Assembly: GCA_017475845.1 (NCBI GenBank)
Contig: JAFVEU010000244.1
Location: 1 to 14,720, forward strand
Direction: 5' to 3'
Length of the DNA stretch: 14,720 nucleotides
From: Lachnospiraceae bacterium
Lineage (GTDB): Bacteria > Bacillota > Clostridia > Lachnospirales > Lachnospiraceae
Both the position numbers and the translations under genes were made by a program. Shown here one piece after another: positions 7,230-14,131 of the stretch (position 1 is the stretch's first letter; every line of letters begins with the position of its first letter). Under the pieces are notes generated by a model. It made no database searches. It was not told the DNA's origin and saw nothing but the letters and a program-made list of their open reading frames with translations.

Positions 7230-7257
7230 AGAGCGATAAAGGATGCGACCTGATAAT

Positions 7258-7776
7258 ATGCAGAAAAAAGTATTTCAGTTACTTGTAGACAACACCTCCG
7301 GCGTTTTAAGCCGTATAGCCGGACTCTTCGCAAGAAGAGGATATAATATCGACAGTATCACCGCCGGTGTCACTGCGGATCCCAGATATACCAGGATCAC
7401 CATAGTGACGGACGGGGATGATGAGATACTGGAGCAGATAGAAAAGCAGCTCTCAAAGCTTATCGATGTCAGGGATATAAGGGTTCTTGAGCCTGACAAA
7501 TCCGTATACAGGGAACTGTGCATGATAAAGATAGAGGCTGATGCAAAGAGCCGTCAGGGGATCATAGCCTTGGCCGATGTTTTCAGAGCCAATGTGGTGG
7601 ATGTGGCATCGGATTCGCTTATCGCTGAGATCACCGGAAGCCAGTCGAAGATCGACGCCTTTATCGACCTCTTATCTGATTTCCGTATTTTAGAGATCGC
7701 CCGCACCGGTATCGCAGGACTGCAGAGAGGCACGGAAGGGGTCATCTGGCTTGAGGAAGAGGATCCGAGATATTAG
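7258..7776 (+). CDS. ilvN: Acetolactate synthase regulatory (small) subunit, copy 2
   Basis: 172 residues from ATG 7258; a longer form from ATG 7243 would add five. I prefer 7258 because MQKKVFQLLVDN then aligns with the start of copy 1, but both starts have weak, distant ribosome sites (about 14 nt), so this is uncertain. It has an ACT domain (about 2-78) with DNTSGVLSRIAGLFARR and YNIDSITAG, and a C-terminal domain ending LEIARTGIAGLQRG. The valine-binding Asn and Gly positions are kept (N12, G15, N30). It carries DPRYTRITIV, the form I associate with small subunits paired with canonical clostridial large subunits. It may therefore serve another acetolactate synthase encoded elsewhere, or form mixed complexes. 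It lies 53 bp before ilvC. Its acidic tail (WLEEEDPRY) is longer than that of copy 1. Confidence 0.88.
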   Translation: MQKKVFQLLVDNTSGVLSRIAGLFARRGYNIDSITAGVTADPRYTRITIVTDGDDEILEQIEKQLSKLIDVRDIRVLEPDKSVYRELCMIKIEADAKSRQGIIALADVFRANVVDVASDSLIAEITGSQSKIDAFIDLLSDFRILEIARTGIAGLQRGTEGVIWLEEEDPRY

Positions 7777-7777
7777 G

Positions 7778-7804
7778 ATGATCACGGCATTTGCCGGTTA
7801 TCAT
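7778..7804 (+). other. Intergenic hairpin between ilvN copy 2 and ilvC
   Basis: ATGAT (7778-7782) pairs with ATCAT (7800-7804), and the inner CGGC (7785-7788) with GCCG (7793-7796) around an ATTT loop: about ten pairs with a mismatch and a bulge. An A-rich tract rather than a T run follows, so it is not a forward terminator. It sits just before the strong ilvC ribosome site and might mark an RNA processing or stability site. Confidence 0.35.
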
Positions 7805-7829
7805 ATAAAAAAGAAGGAGAAAAAATGCT

Positions 7830-8861
7830 ATGGGATTAAATGACACAAACCCGATCTACTACGAATCTGACTGTAATCTTTCCGTTCTGGACGGAAAGAC
7901 CATCGCCATCATCGGCTACGGAAGCCAGGGACATGCTCACGCCCTGAACCTTAAGGATTCAGGCTGCAATGTCATCATCGGTCTCTATGAGGGATCAAAG
8001 TCCTGGAAAAAGGCCGAGGAACAGGGACTTAAGGTCTACACTGCCGCAGAGGCAGCAAAGAGGGCCGACATCATCATGATCCTTATCAATGATGAGAAGC
8101 AGGCAAAGATGTATAACGAGTCCATCAAGCCCAATCTGGAAGCAGGAAACGTGCTGATGTTCGCCCATGGTTTCAACATCAGATATAAGCTTATCGTGCC
8201 TCCCGCAGACTGCGATGTTGTCATGATCGCACCCAAGGGCCCCGGCCACACAGTAAGAAGCGAATATCAGGCAGGCAAGGGTGTTCCCTGTCTTATAGCC
8301 GTTGAGCAGGATTACAGCGGCAAGGCAAAGGATATAGGTCTTGCTTATGCACTGGGTATCGGCGGTGCAAGGGCAGGGGTTCTCTGGACCACCTTCAAGA
8401 CCGAGACGGAGACCGACCTCTTCGGTGAGCAGGCAGTGCTCTGCGGCGGCGTATGCAAGCTCATGCAGACCGGTTTCGAGGTTCTGGTTGAGGCGGGCTA
8501 TGACCCCAGAAATGCTTATTTCGAATGTATCCATGAGATGAAGCTGATCGTTGACCTTATCTATCAGTCAGGCTTCAAGGGAATGCGTTATTCCATTTCA
8601 AATACCGCTGAGTATGGCGACTATACCACAGGACCCAAGATCATCACCGATGAGACCAAGGAAGCCATGAAGAAGGTGCTGGCAAATATCCAGGACGGAA
8701 CCTTTGCAAAGGATTTCCTTCTCGATATGTCCGATGCCGGCGGAAGGGTTCACTTCCAGGCACTCCGCGACAAGGCGGCAGAGCATATCTCAGAGCAGTA
8801 CGGTGAGGAGATCAGGAAGCTTTACAGCTGGTCTGACGAGGATAAGCTCATAAACAACTGA
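7830..8861 (+). CDS. ilvC: Ketol-acid reductoisomerase (class I)
   Basis: 343 residues. It isomerises and reduces acetolactate or acetohydroxybutyrate to the dihydroxy acid, the second step of branched-chain synthesis, using Mg2+ and a nicotinamide cofactor. The Rossmann domain has GYGSQGHAHALN (29-40). The cofactor-selecting loop reads GLYEGSKSW (51-59), with Tyr-Glu where NADPH enzymes often have Arg-Pro. The catalytic region includes H113 in FAHGFNIRY and PKGPGH (135-140). Metal ligands are D196 and E200 in DLFGEQ, and E232 and E236 in FECIHEM. The length fits class I, with one C-terminal knotted domain. AGGAG (7815-7819) is 10 nt from the chosen ATG. An ATG five bases earlier (7825) opens a four-codon frame that overlaps the real start. 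Codons are markedly GC-richer at third positions than in neighbours, as expected for a highly expressed gene. The bidirectional terminator follows. Confidence 0.97.
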   Translation: MGLNDTNPIYYESDCNLSVLDGKTIAIIGYGSQGHAHALNLKDSGCNVIIGLYEGSKSWKKAEEQGLKVYTAAEAAKRADIIMILINDEKQAKMYNESIKPNLEAGNVLMFAHGFNIRYKLIVPPADCDVVMIAPKGPGHTVRSEYQAGKGVPCLIAVEQDYSGKAKDIGLAYALGIGGARAGVLWTTFKTETETDLFGEQAVLCGGVCKLMQTGFEVLVEAGYDPRNAYFECIHEMKLIVDLIYQSGFKGMRYSISNTAEYGDYTTGPKIITDETKEAMKKVLANIQDGTFAKDFLLDMSDAGGRVHFQALRDKAAEHISEQYGEEIRKLYSWSDEDKLINN

Positions 8862-8910
8862 CCTGATAAGCCGTATCCACATGGCTGTCAGCCGGACAAC
8901 CGAAAAATCC

Positions 8911-8940
8911 GGGGCGGGAATGATCCCGCCCCTTTAGTTT
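8911..8940. terminator. Bidirectional Rho-independent terminator between convergent genes
   Basis: A nine-pair GC-rich stem, GGGGCGGGA (8911-8919) with TCCCGCCCC (8924-8932), closes an ATGA loop. On + it is followed by TTTAGTTT, ending ilvC transcripts. On - the stem is followed by GGATTTTTCGG (8902-8910 region), ending transcripts of the convergent nuclease gene, whose stop codon abuts the stem. Confidence 0.88.
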
Positions 8941-10093
8941 ACCTGAAACCTGTTTTTAATATGGAAATGAGGTAGTCCCTTAAGCGGGGATCTGACAGCA
9001 GATCTTCCGTGAGAGGGACAAAACTGTTTCTGCTCTTATGATCTTTCTTAAATACCGGGGCGCCGGGTAAGGTAAAGCCCTCCGGCAGAGGGATGAAGTC
9101 CCCGCTTTTTCTGATATAGCAGTTGGCGGCGGTGGCATTCTGAACGCTGCCCTTTTCCCTTAAATATCCGAGAGTCTTAAGTATTGCGGTATCCTCCGAA
9201 GGGATATAGTGATAGTCTTTGTAATTCTCAAAAAAGTGCTTTAATTCCCCGTTGAAAACCGGGATATGGAGCGCGCCTTCCTTTCCGGAGGTTTCAAGGA
9301 AGAGCCTTAAGTCGTGGAAGAGATAGGGCTCCGGCACTGCTTCCGGAAGCTCAAAGCGGATAAGGAGCTCGTAAGACCTTTCGCCGTCAAAGCCTGTATG
9401 GCAGGAAATGCGGGCGTCCTTAAGCTTAAAAAGCTCTTCTCCGGAGAACTCGCCGGCCTCCTCCGCACATTTGAATATTTCCGTATAGGAGACGACGGAG
9501 AGGATTTCCGCCATGCCATAAACATCTTCCCTGTTATGTGTTATGAGGAGCTTTTCTATCTCCTTATCTCCGGTCCTTTCGTATTCCCGGTAATATGGTA
9601 TCAGTTCCCCTCCCGAATATCTGTCTTCCCGGTTTACCTTCAATATCCTTTCCACGGATTTCTGGTTCATATGAGAGAGACCGAAAGCCTTTCTGTACCT
9701 GTTTATCATGCGGTAGATGTCCGTTCCCTCATATTGGGAAAGGATATGGGGCAGCTCCACACCGTTTATCTCATAGCGTTTTTTAAGAAAGGGGATATCA
9801 AAGCGCTCACCGTTAAAGGTTATGAGTCTGGCGGGTTTTCCGGCGAAAACCCTGCTTAATTCCTTGAGTATCTCAGGTTCTTCCCTTTCGGATTCCGCAA
9901 GGATCAGCTTTAAGTCCCATCTTCCATCTTTGCTGTCTTTTACCGGAAAGAGCAGGCCTATAAGGTAGACAGAGGAGGTTTCCCTCTTTAACCCGGTGGT
10001 CTCGATGTCAAGGAATACCCCTTCATCTCCCCACAGTCTGAAGTAAAGATCTTCATTTGAAATTGTGTCCGTAAAGTTGTCAATTATCTTCAT
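8939..10093 (-). CDS. MrfB/YprB-like exonuclease with RNase H-like (DEDD) domain
   Basis: 384 residues. The N-terminal RNase H-like 3'-5' exonuclease domain (about 20-205) shows the DEDD acidic residues: D29 and E31 in DIETTGL, D99 in FNGERFDIPFL, and D190 in THNREDV with His186 before it. TDIYRM (124-129) matches the YprB family. In Bacillus subtilis, YprB (MrfB) works with the helicase YprA (MrfA) in repair of mitomycin damage; no helicase gene is in this window, so that partnership is only inferred. The C-terminal 180 residues differ from the TPR region of MrfB. They resemble a domain I recall from Lachnospiraceae proteins, with DYHYIPSEDTAI, a NCYIRKSGDFIP motif and PVFKKDH. ATG 10093 is the only plausible start. 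There is no Shine-Dalgarno before it, and a TGTTATCAT promoter-like box lies 7 nt upstream. Confidence 0.85.
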   Translation of the reverse strand: MKIIDNFTDTISNEDLYFRLWGDEGVFLDIETTGLKRETSSVYLIGLLFPVKDSKDGRWDLKLILAESEREEPEILKELSRVFAGKPARLITFNGERFDIPFLKKRYEINGVELPHILSQYEGTDIYRMINRYRKAFGLSHMNQKSVERILKVNREDRYSGGELIPYYREYERTGDKEIEKLLITHNREDVYGMAEILSVVSYTEIFKCAEEAGEFSGEELFKLKDARISCHTGFDGERSYELLIRFELPEAVPEPYLFHDLRLFLETSGKEGALHIPVFNGELKHFFENYKDYHYIPSEDTAILKTLGYLREKGSVQNATAANCYIRKSGDFIPLPEGFTLPGAPVFKKDHKSRNSFVPLTEDLLSDPRLRDYLISILKTGFR

Positions 10094-10105
10094 ATTTGGT
10101 ATGAT
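10077..10105 (+). promoter_or_regulatory. Promoter of the rnf operon
   Basis: TTGTCA (10077-10082) is spaced exactly 17 bp from TATGAT (10100-10105); each box matches its consensus at five of six. TG at 10097-10098 adds an extended -10. Transcription would start near 10112, giving a leader of about 78 nt before rnfC. The -35 box lies within the first codons of the divergent nuclease gene. Confidence 0.7.
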
Positions 10106-10109
10106 AACA
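10101..10109 (-). promoter_or_regulatory. Candidate reverse extended -10 for the nuclease gene, overlapping the rnf -10
   Basis: Read on the minus strand, TG, one base and TATCAT occupy 10109 to 10101. This is the same duplex as the rnf -10 box. Seven bases separate it from the ATG, so a transcript from here would be leaderless or nearly so, which fits the missing Shine-Dalgarno. There is no recognisable -35. The match may only reflect the partial symmetry of the rnf box. A weaker alternative is TATAAA at 10143-10138. Confidence 0.3.
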
Positions 10110-10189
10110 TATCAGAGCAGATATGAGCGTCACGATTTTTATATGACGGCCATATCTCGATTTTTGTGTATAAAGAGAGGGAAGGTAGG

Positions 10190-11638
10190 ATGTCAGATTC
10201 AAGACCGAGGTTCACCTTTGACGGCGGCATTCATCCGGGCAACAGGAATAATAAAGATATTTCCAAAGACAAGCCCATAAAAGATGTGCTTCCGAAGGGT
10301 GATCTAGTGTACCCTGTTTCCCAGCACATCGGTGCTCCGGCTAAGCCCGTGGTGAATGTGGGAGATAAGGTGAAGGCAGGACAGCTGATCGCCGAAGCGG
10401 GAGGCTTCGTATCAGCCAATATCTATGCCACCGTAAGCGGAACGGTTAAAGCCATTGAAAAGCACAGGGTTCCTGTGGGTGACATGGTAATGTCCGTCAT
10501 TGTGGAGAATGACGGACTTTACGAGGAAGTGGAATATCCCGAGGCAAAGCCTTTGGACGAGATCGGCAAGGATGAGATAATTGCCGCCGTAAAGAATGCG
10601 GGTATCGTGGGAATGGGAGGAGCCGGTTTCCCCACTCATGTGAAGCTCTCCCCGAAGGATCCCTCAAAGATAGATTACGTGATAGGGAACTGCGCGGAGT
10701 GCGAACCCTATCTTACCTCGGATTACCGCAGGATGATGGAAAATCCCGAGCTTGTCATAGGAGGGATGAAGTGCGTATTGAAGCTTTTCGATAACGCAAA
10801 GGGCATTATCGCCATTGAGGACAATAAGCCCGATGCCATCGAGCTTCTTACAAAGCTTACCAAGGACGAGCCAAGGATCGATGTCTATGCCTTAAAGACC
10901 AAGTATCCCCAGGGATCCGAGCGCCATATCATCTACGCCTGCACGGGAAGAGCCATCAATTCAAAGATGCTTCCGGCAGATGCGGGATGTATCGTCGATA
11001 ACTGCGATACACTGGTTGCGATACATGAAGCGGTGACAAAGAATATCCCCCTTATGTACAGGATAGTCACAGTTACCGGCGATGCCGTAAAGGATCCCAG
11101 GAATTTCAAGGTCCGCTGCGGCACCAATTATAAGGAACTGATAGAAGAGGCCGGAGGGTTTGTTACTGAGCCCGGCTGTGTGATCTCCGGCGGTCCCATG
11201 ATGGGCTTCTCCTTATTTGATCTGGATGTGCCCGTGACCAAGACCAGTTCCGCCCTATTATGCATGAAGTATGACGAGGCGGCAAACGCTGTGGAAAGCG
11301 CCTGCATCAACTGCGGAAGATGCGTGAGCGCCTGCCCGGAAAAGCTGATCCCCAGCCAGCTTGCCACCTATTCGGAGTTTGAGGACTACGAAGCCTTTAA
11401 TAAGCTTTTCGGAAAGGAATGCATAGAGTGCGGTTCCTGTTCCTATGTCTGTCCCGCTAAGAGGCAGCTGGCACAGTCCATTAAGTCCATGAAGAAGCTG
11501 TCCATAGGCCGTGACAGGGCTATGGCCGCAGCAGAGAAGGCCAAAGCCGAGGCTAAGGCAAAGGCTGAGGAAGAAGCCAAAGCAAAGGCCGAAGAAGAAG
11601 CAAAAGCCAAAGAAGAAAAGAAAGGTGGTGAGGAATGA
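10190..11638 (+). CDS. rnfC: Rnf complex subunit C (NADH/FMN and iron-sulfur peripheral subunit)
   Basis: 482 residues. It is the cytoplasmic subunit where Rnf exchanges electrons with NAD+, using ferredoxin electrons to drive ion export. The N-terminus has FDGGIHPG (10-17). A biotinyl-like domain follows at about 35-110. The complex I 51K-like flavin/NADH domain spans about 135-310, with GMGGAGFPTHVKL (141-153), GNCAECEPYLTSD (166-178) and KYPQGSE (238-244). A SLBB-type segment follows. Two [4Fe-4S] motifs are C372, C375, C378, C382 and C411, C414, C417, C421. The last 40 residues are an Ala/Lys/Glu tail with an eight-residue repeat. ATG 10190 has GAGAGGG (10175-10181) 8 nt upstream, so I reject the longer start at 10166. 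It is the first gene of the operon and overlaps rnfD as ATGA. Confidence 0.96.
   Translation: MSDSRPRFTFDGGIHPGNRNNKDISKDKPIKDVLPKGDLVYPVSQHIGAPAKPVVNVGDKVKAGQLIAEAGGFVSANIYATVSGTVKAIEKHRVPVGDMVMSVIVENDGLYEEVEYPEAKPLDEIGKDEIIAAVKNAGIVGMGGAGFPTHVKLSPKDPSKIDYVIGNCAECEPYLTSDYRRMMENPELVIGGMKCVLKLFDNAKGIIAIEDNKPDAIELLTKLTKDEPRIDVYALKTKYPQGSERHIIYACTGRAINSKMLPADAGCIVDNCDTLVAIHEAVTKNIPLMYRIVTVTGDAVKDPRNFKVRCGTNYKELIEEAGGFVTEPGCVISGGPMMGFSLFDLDVPVTKTSSALLCMKYDEAANAVESACINCGRCVSACPEKLIPSQLATYSEFEDYEAFNKLFGKECIECGSCSYVCPAKRQLAQSIKSMKKLSIGRDRAMAAAEKAKAEAKAKAEEEAKAKAEEEAKAKEEKKGGEE
11552..11599 (+). repeat. 24-nt in-frame repeat coding the RnfC charged tail
   Basis: Two consecutive 24-nt units encode AKAKAEEE (RnfC residues 455-462 and 463-470), followed by a partial third (AKAKEE). 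Synonymous codons differ between units (GCC/GCA, GAG/GAA), so the tail is older than a recent slippage event. The product is probably a charged helix or coiled coil. Confidence 0.75.
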
Positions 11639-12597
11639 TGGCTGAAGAAACAAACAGGCTTATGAGTGTTACTTCCAATCCACATATAAGGGACAGCTGG
11701 ACCACCCAGAAGATCATGATGCATGTGATCATCGCCCTTATGCCCGCCACTCTTTTCGGAGTCTGGCATTTCGGAGCCTACACCATTGCAGTCATCCTTG
11801 TGACGGTGATATCCTCCATGTTCTTTGAGTATCTATATGAAAAGCTGATGAAGCTTCCCGTCACCGTAAGCGACGGATCGGCAGCCCTTACAGGGCTTCT
11901 CCTGGCGCTCAACATGCCGCCCAGGATTCCTTTATGGATCTGCGTCATCGGTTCACTGGTGGCCATAGTCCTTGTAAAACAGCTTTTCGGAGGCCTGGGA
12001 CAGAATTTCATGAACCCGGCTCTTGGGGCCAGGTGTTTCCTTGTTATTTCCTTCGCCTCATATATGACCAATTTTGCATATGACACTTATTCCGGAGCCA
12101 CCAGCCTTATGAAGCTTAAGTCCGGAGAGCTGGTGACCACCTTTGAGATGGTCATCGGAAACGAGATGGGAACCATCGGAGAAGTATCCGTACTGGCTGT
12201 TGTCATCGGCGCCTGCTACCTTATACTTCTGGGGATAATCGATCTCACCATCCCCGGCACCTATATTGTTTCTTTCGTTGCATTCTGGTGCATTTTCGGA
12301 GGGCACGGCCTGGATCCCTACTACTTAACGGGAGAGCTGGCCGGCGGCGGACTTATGCTGGGCGCCTTCTTTATGGCCACCGACTATGTTTCAAGCCCCA
12401 TTACCTTTAAGGGTAAGATAATCTACGGTATCATCCTGGGAATACTCACCGGGGTGTTCCGTGTGTTTGCATCCGGAGCGGAGGGCGTTTCCTATGCCAT
12501 AATCATCGGAAACCTTCTGGTTCCCCTTATAGAAAGGTGGACAGTGCCCAAGTGCTTCGGCTATGTAAAGCCTGAAAAAGGAGGTAAGGGAGCATGA
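11635..12597 (+). CDS. rnfD: Rnf complex subunit D (flavinylated membrane subunit)
   Basis: 320-residue integral membrane subunit with roughly nine hydrophobic helices (for example 25-43, 47-66, 100-118, 182-204 and 259-278). It is part of the ion-translocating core. The covalent FMN site matches the Dxx(S/T)GAT rule exactly: D150-T-Y-S-G-A-T156, so Thr156 should carry FMN placed by an ApbE-type flavin transferase, which is not in the window. FMATDYVSSP (246-255) is a conserved RnfD/NqrB motif. The ATG overlaps the rnfC stop as ATGA; an ATG directly after it (11638) would shorten the protein by one residue. GGTGAGGA precedes it as the ribosome site. Confidence 0.96.
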   Translation: MMAEETNRLMSVTSNPHIRDSWTTQKIMMHVIIALMPATLFGVWHFGAYTIAVILVTVISSMFFEYLYEKLMKLPVTVSDGSAALTGLLLALNMPPRIPLWICVIGSLVAIVLVKQLFGGLGQNFMNPALGARCFLVISFASYMTNFAYDTYSGATSLMKLKSGELVTTFEMVIGNEMGTIGEVSVLAVVIGACYLILLGIIDLTIPGTYIVSFVAFWCIFGGHGLDPYYLTGELAGGGLMLGAFFMATDYVSSPITFKGKIIYGIILGILTGVFRVFASGAEGVSYAIIIGNLLVPLIERWTVPKCFGYVKPEKGGKGA

Positions 12598-13184
12598 CTA
12601 AAGAAGTAAGGAATACTCTTTTGATGACTGCTTTTGCTCTGTTCTTCGGGCTGATCTTAGGGCTGGTACATGAAGTTACCGCAGGCCCCATTGCAGCCCA
12701 GAAGGAAAAGGCCTTAAAGGAGGCCTATCAGGCGGTTATCCCCGAAGCCACCGAATTCAACGATATCGGGGTTACTCCCGAGGGAGCTCAGGAAGCCATT
12801 AAAGACGGAGATTTTAACGCGGAGATCACCTCCGTTAAGGAAGCCGTTGCGGATGATATGGCCATAGGATATGTCATTGATGTTGTGAGCCACGGCGGCT
12901 ACGGCGGAGATATTGCTTTTTCCATGGGAGTTGATGAGGGAGGCTCGATACTCGGGATATCCATTACTTCCATCAGCGAGACTCCGGGTCTCGGAATGAG
13001 GGCCAAAACGGATCCTTCTTTCTGTGAGCAGTTCCTGAATAAGGAGCCGGGCACGGAATTTGTTCTGGGTGAAAATGTGGATTCCATAACCAGCGCCACG
13101 TTCACGTCCCGCTGTATCACAAGGGGCGTTAACGCTGGACTTGCTTATGTAGATTATGTACTGGGAGGTGGAGAGATAAAATGA
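12594..13184 (+). CDS. rnfG: Rnf complex subunit G (flavinylated, single-span)
   Basis: 196 residues. One N-terminal helix (about 7-28) anchors an extracytoplasmic FMN-binding domain. GGYGGDIAFSMGVD (101-114) and SETPGLGMRA (128-137) are typical of RnfG/NqrC. The expected covalent FMN motif appears as D163-S-I-T-S-A-T169, with Ser167 where the family normally has Gly; Thr169 is the presumed attachment residue. The ATG overlaps the rnfD stop as ATGA and GGAGG (12580-12584) serves as ribosome site. Within the complex it passes electrons between membrane flavins and the other subunits. Confidence 0.95.
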   Translation: MTKEVRNTLLMTAFALFFGLILGLVHEVTAGPIAAQKEKALKEAYQAVIPEATEFNDIGVTPEGAQEAIKDGDFNAEITSVKEAVADDMAIGYVIDVVSHGGYGGDIAFSMGVDEGGSILGISITSISETPGLGMRAKTDPSFCEQFLNKEPGTEFVLGENVDSITSATFTSRCITRGVNAGLAYVDYVLGGGEIK

Positions 13185-14131
13185 ATTTAACGGAAAATAC
13201 GCCTCTTGAACGTTTATTTAACGGGATCGTCCGGGAAAACCCCACTCTTGTAATTGTCCTTGGAATGTGTCCCACACTGGCGGTTACGACCTCCGCCATG
13301 AACGGAATAGGCATGGGCCTTTCCACCACCGTGGTGCTCTGCCTTTCAAACCTCTTTATATCGCTCCTTCGGAATGTGATACCCGATGAGATAAGGATAC
13401 CTTCATTTATCGTTATCATCGCATCCTTCGTTACAATGGTGGATATGCTGATGCAGGCATATACGCCGGAGCTTTATAAATCCCTGGGGATATATATTCC
13501 CCTTATCGTTGTCAACTGTATAATCTTCGGACGTGCGGAAGCCTATGCATATAAGAACAAGCCCTTGCCCTCTTTCTTTGACGGCATTGGAATGGGGCTT
13601 GGTTTTACCCTTGCCATTACAGTTATGGGCTTCTTCCGTGAGCTTATCGGATCCGGTGCAGTATTCGGACAGCCTCTGGGAAACCTTCCCGCTTATGCGC
13701 CTTCAATCTTTGTCATGGCTCCCGGAGCATTCCTGGTACTGGCCATAATGATCACCATCCGGGCTCATATCATCAATACCATCGAAGCTAAAAAGGGTGT
13801 CCGCCTTGCGGTTACCCATACGGATGAAGAGGGGTCTGAGTGCAGCAGCTGCGCCATGAGATTCAGCTGTGCCGGAAAATTCCAGAAGGTTGAGGAAATG
13901 ATGGCTGCAAACAAGGCAGCAAAGGAAGCTGAAGCAAAGAAGGCCGAAGAAGCTGAGAAAGCTGCTGAAGCAAAGAAAGCCGAAGAAGCTGTTAAGGAAG
14001 AGCCTGAAAAGGCTGAAGCTGAAGAAGCCGCTGAAGAAGTAAAAGAAAAAGCAGCGGAAACAGCAGAGGAAACTCAGGAAGAAATAAAGGAAGAGGCAGC
14101 AGAAGAGAAGGCAGAGGAGGATAAGGCATGA
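13181..14131 (+). CDS. rnfE: Rnf complex subunit E with long charged C-terminal extension
   Basis: 316 residues. The first 205 form the normal RnfE membrane core with six predicted helices. The conserved cysteines that help hold the intramembrane [2Fe-2S] cluster shared with RnfA are C30 in LGMCPTLAVT and C113 in VVNCIIFGRAEA. Family members usually end near 200-230 residues. Here about 110 more follow: a cysteine group (C221, C224, C230, as CxxC then x5-C), then a nearly pure Ala/Glu/Lys region (about 243-316) with a 12-residue repeat, probably helical and net acidic at its end. Basic residues after the last helix suggest the tail is cytoplasmic. The ATG overlaps the rnfG stop as ATGA, and the tail's last codons overlap the rnfA ATG, so the extension is a genuine part of the operon and not a frameshift. 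Confidence 0.94.
   Translation: MNLTENTPLERLFNGIVRENPTLVIVLGMCPTLAVTTSAMNGIGMGLSTTVVLCLSNLFISLLRNVIPDEIRIPSFIVIIASFVTMVDMLMQAYTPELYKSLGIYIPLIVVNCIIFGRAEAYAYKNKPLPSFFDGIGMGLGFTLAITVMGFFRELIGSGAVFGQPLGNLPAYAPSIFVMAPGAFLVLAIMITIRAHIINTIEAKKGVRLAVTHTDEEGSECSSCAMRFSCAGKFQKVEEMMAANKAAKEAEAKKAEEAEKAAEAKKAEEAVKEEPEKAEAEEAAEEVKEKAAETAEETQEEIKEEAAEEKAEEDKA
13931..14002 (+). repeat. 36-nt in-frame repeat coding the RnfE charged tail
   Basis: Two adjacent 36-nt units (13931-13966 and 13967-14002) encode EAKKAEEA plus four variable residues each (RnfE residues 251-274). The first 26 bases differ at only one position. The near identity suggests a recent duplication, unlike the more diverged repeat in rnfC. 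Confidence 0.75.

Noticed and set aside
7117..7257. T-box riboswitch before ilvN copy 2
   Set aside because: There is no AGGGTGG-type T-box sequence and no terminator with a T run.
7995..8534. 179-residue antisense frame inside ilvC
   Set aside because: It lies opposite a highly conserved gene with strong codon bias, shows no recognisable domain and has no ribosome site. It is a shadow of ilvC.
10166..10189. Longer start for rnfC at 10166
   Set aside because: No ribosome site lies before it, whereas ATG 10190 has GAGAGGG at 8 nt, and family homology begins just after it.
11258..11769. Overlapping antisense frames opposite the rnfC tail, rich in Phe, Leu and Ser
   Set aside because: They arise from the reverse complement of Lys/Ala/Glu codons and have no independent support.
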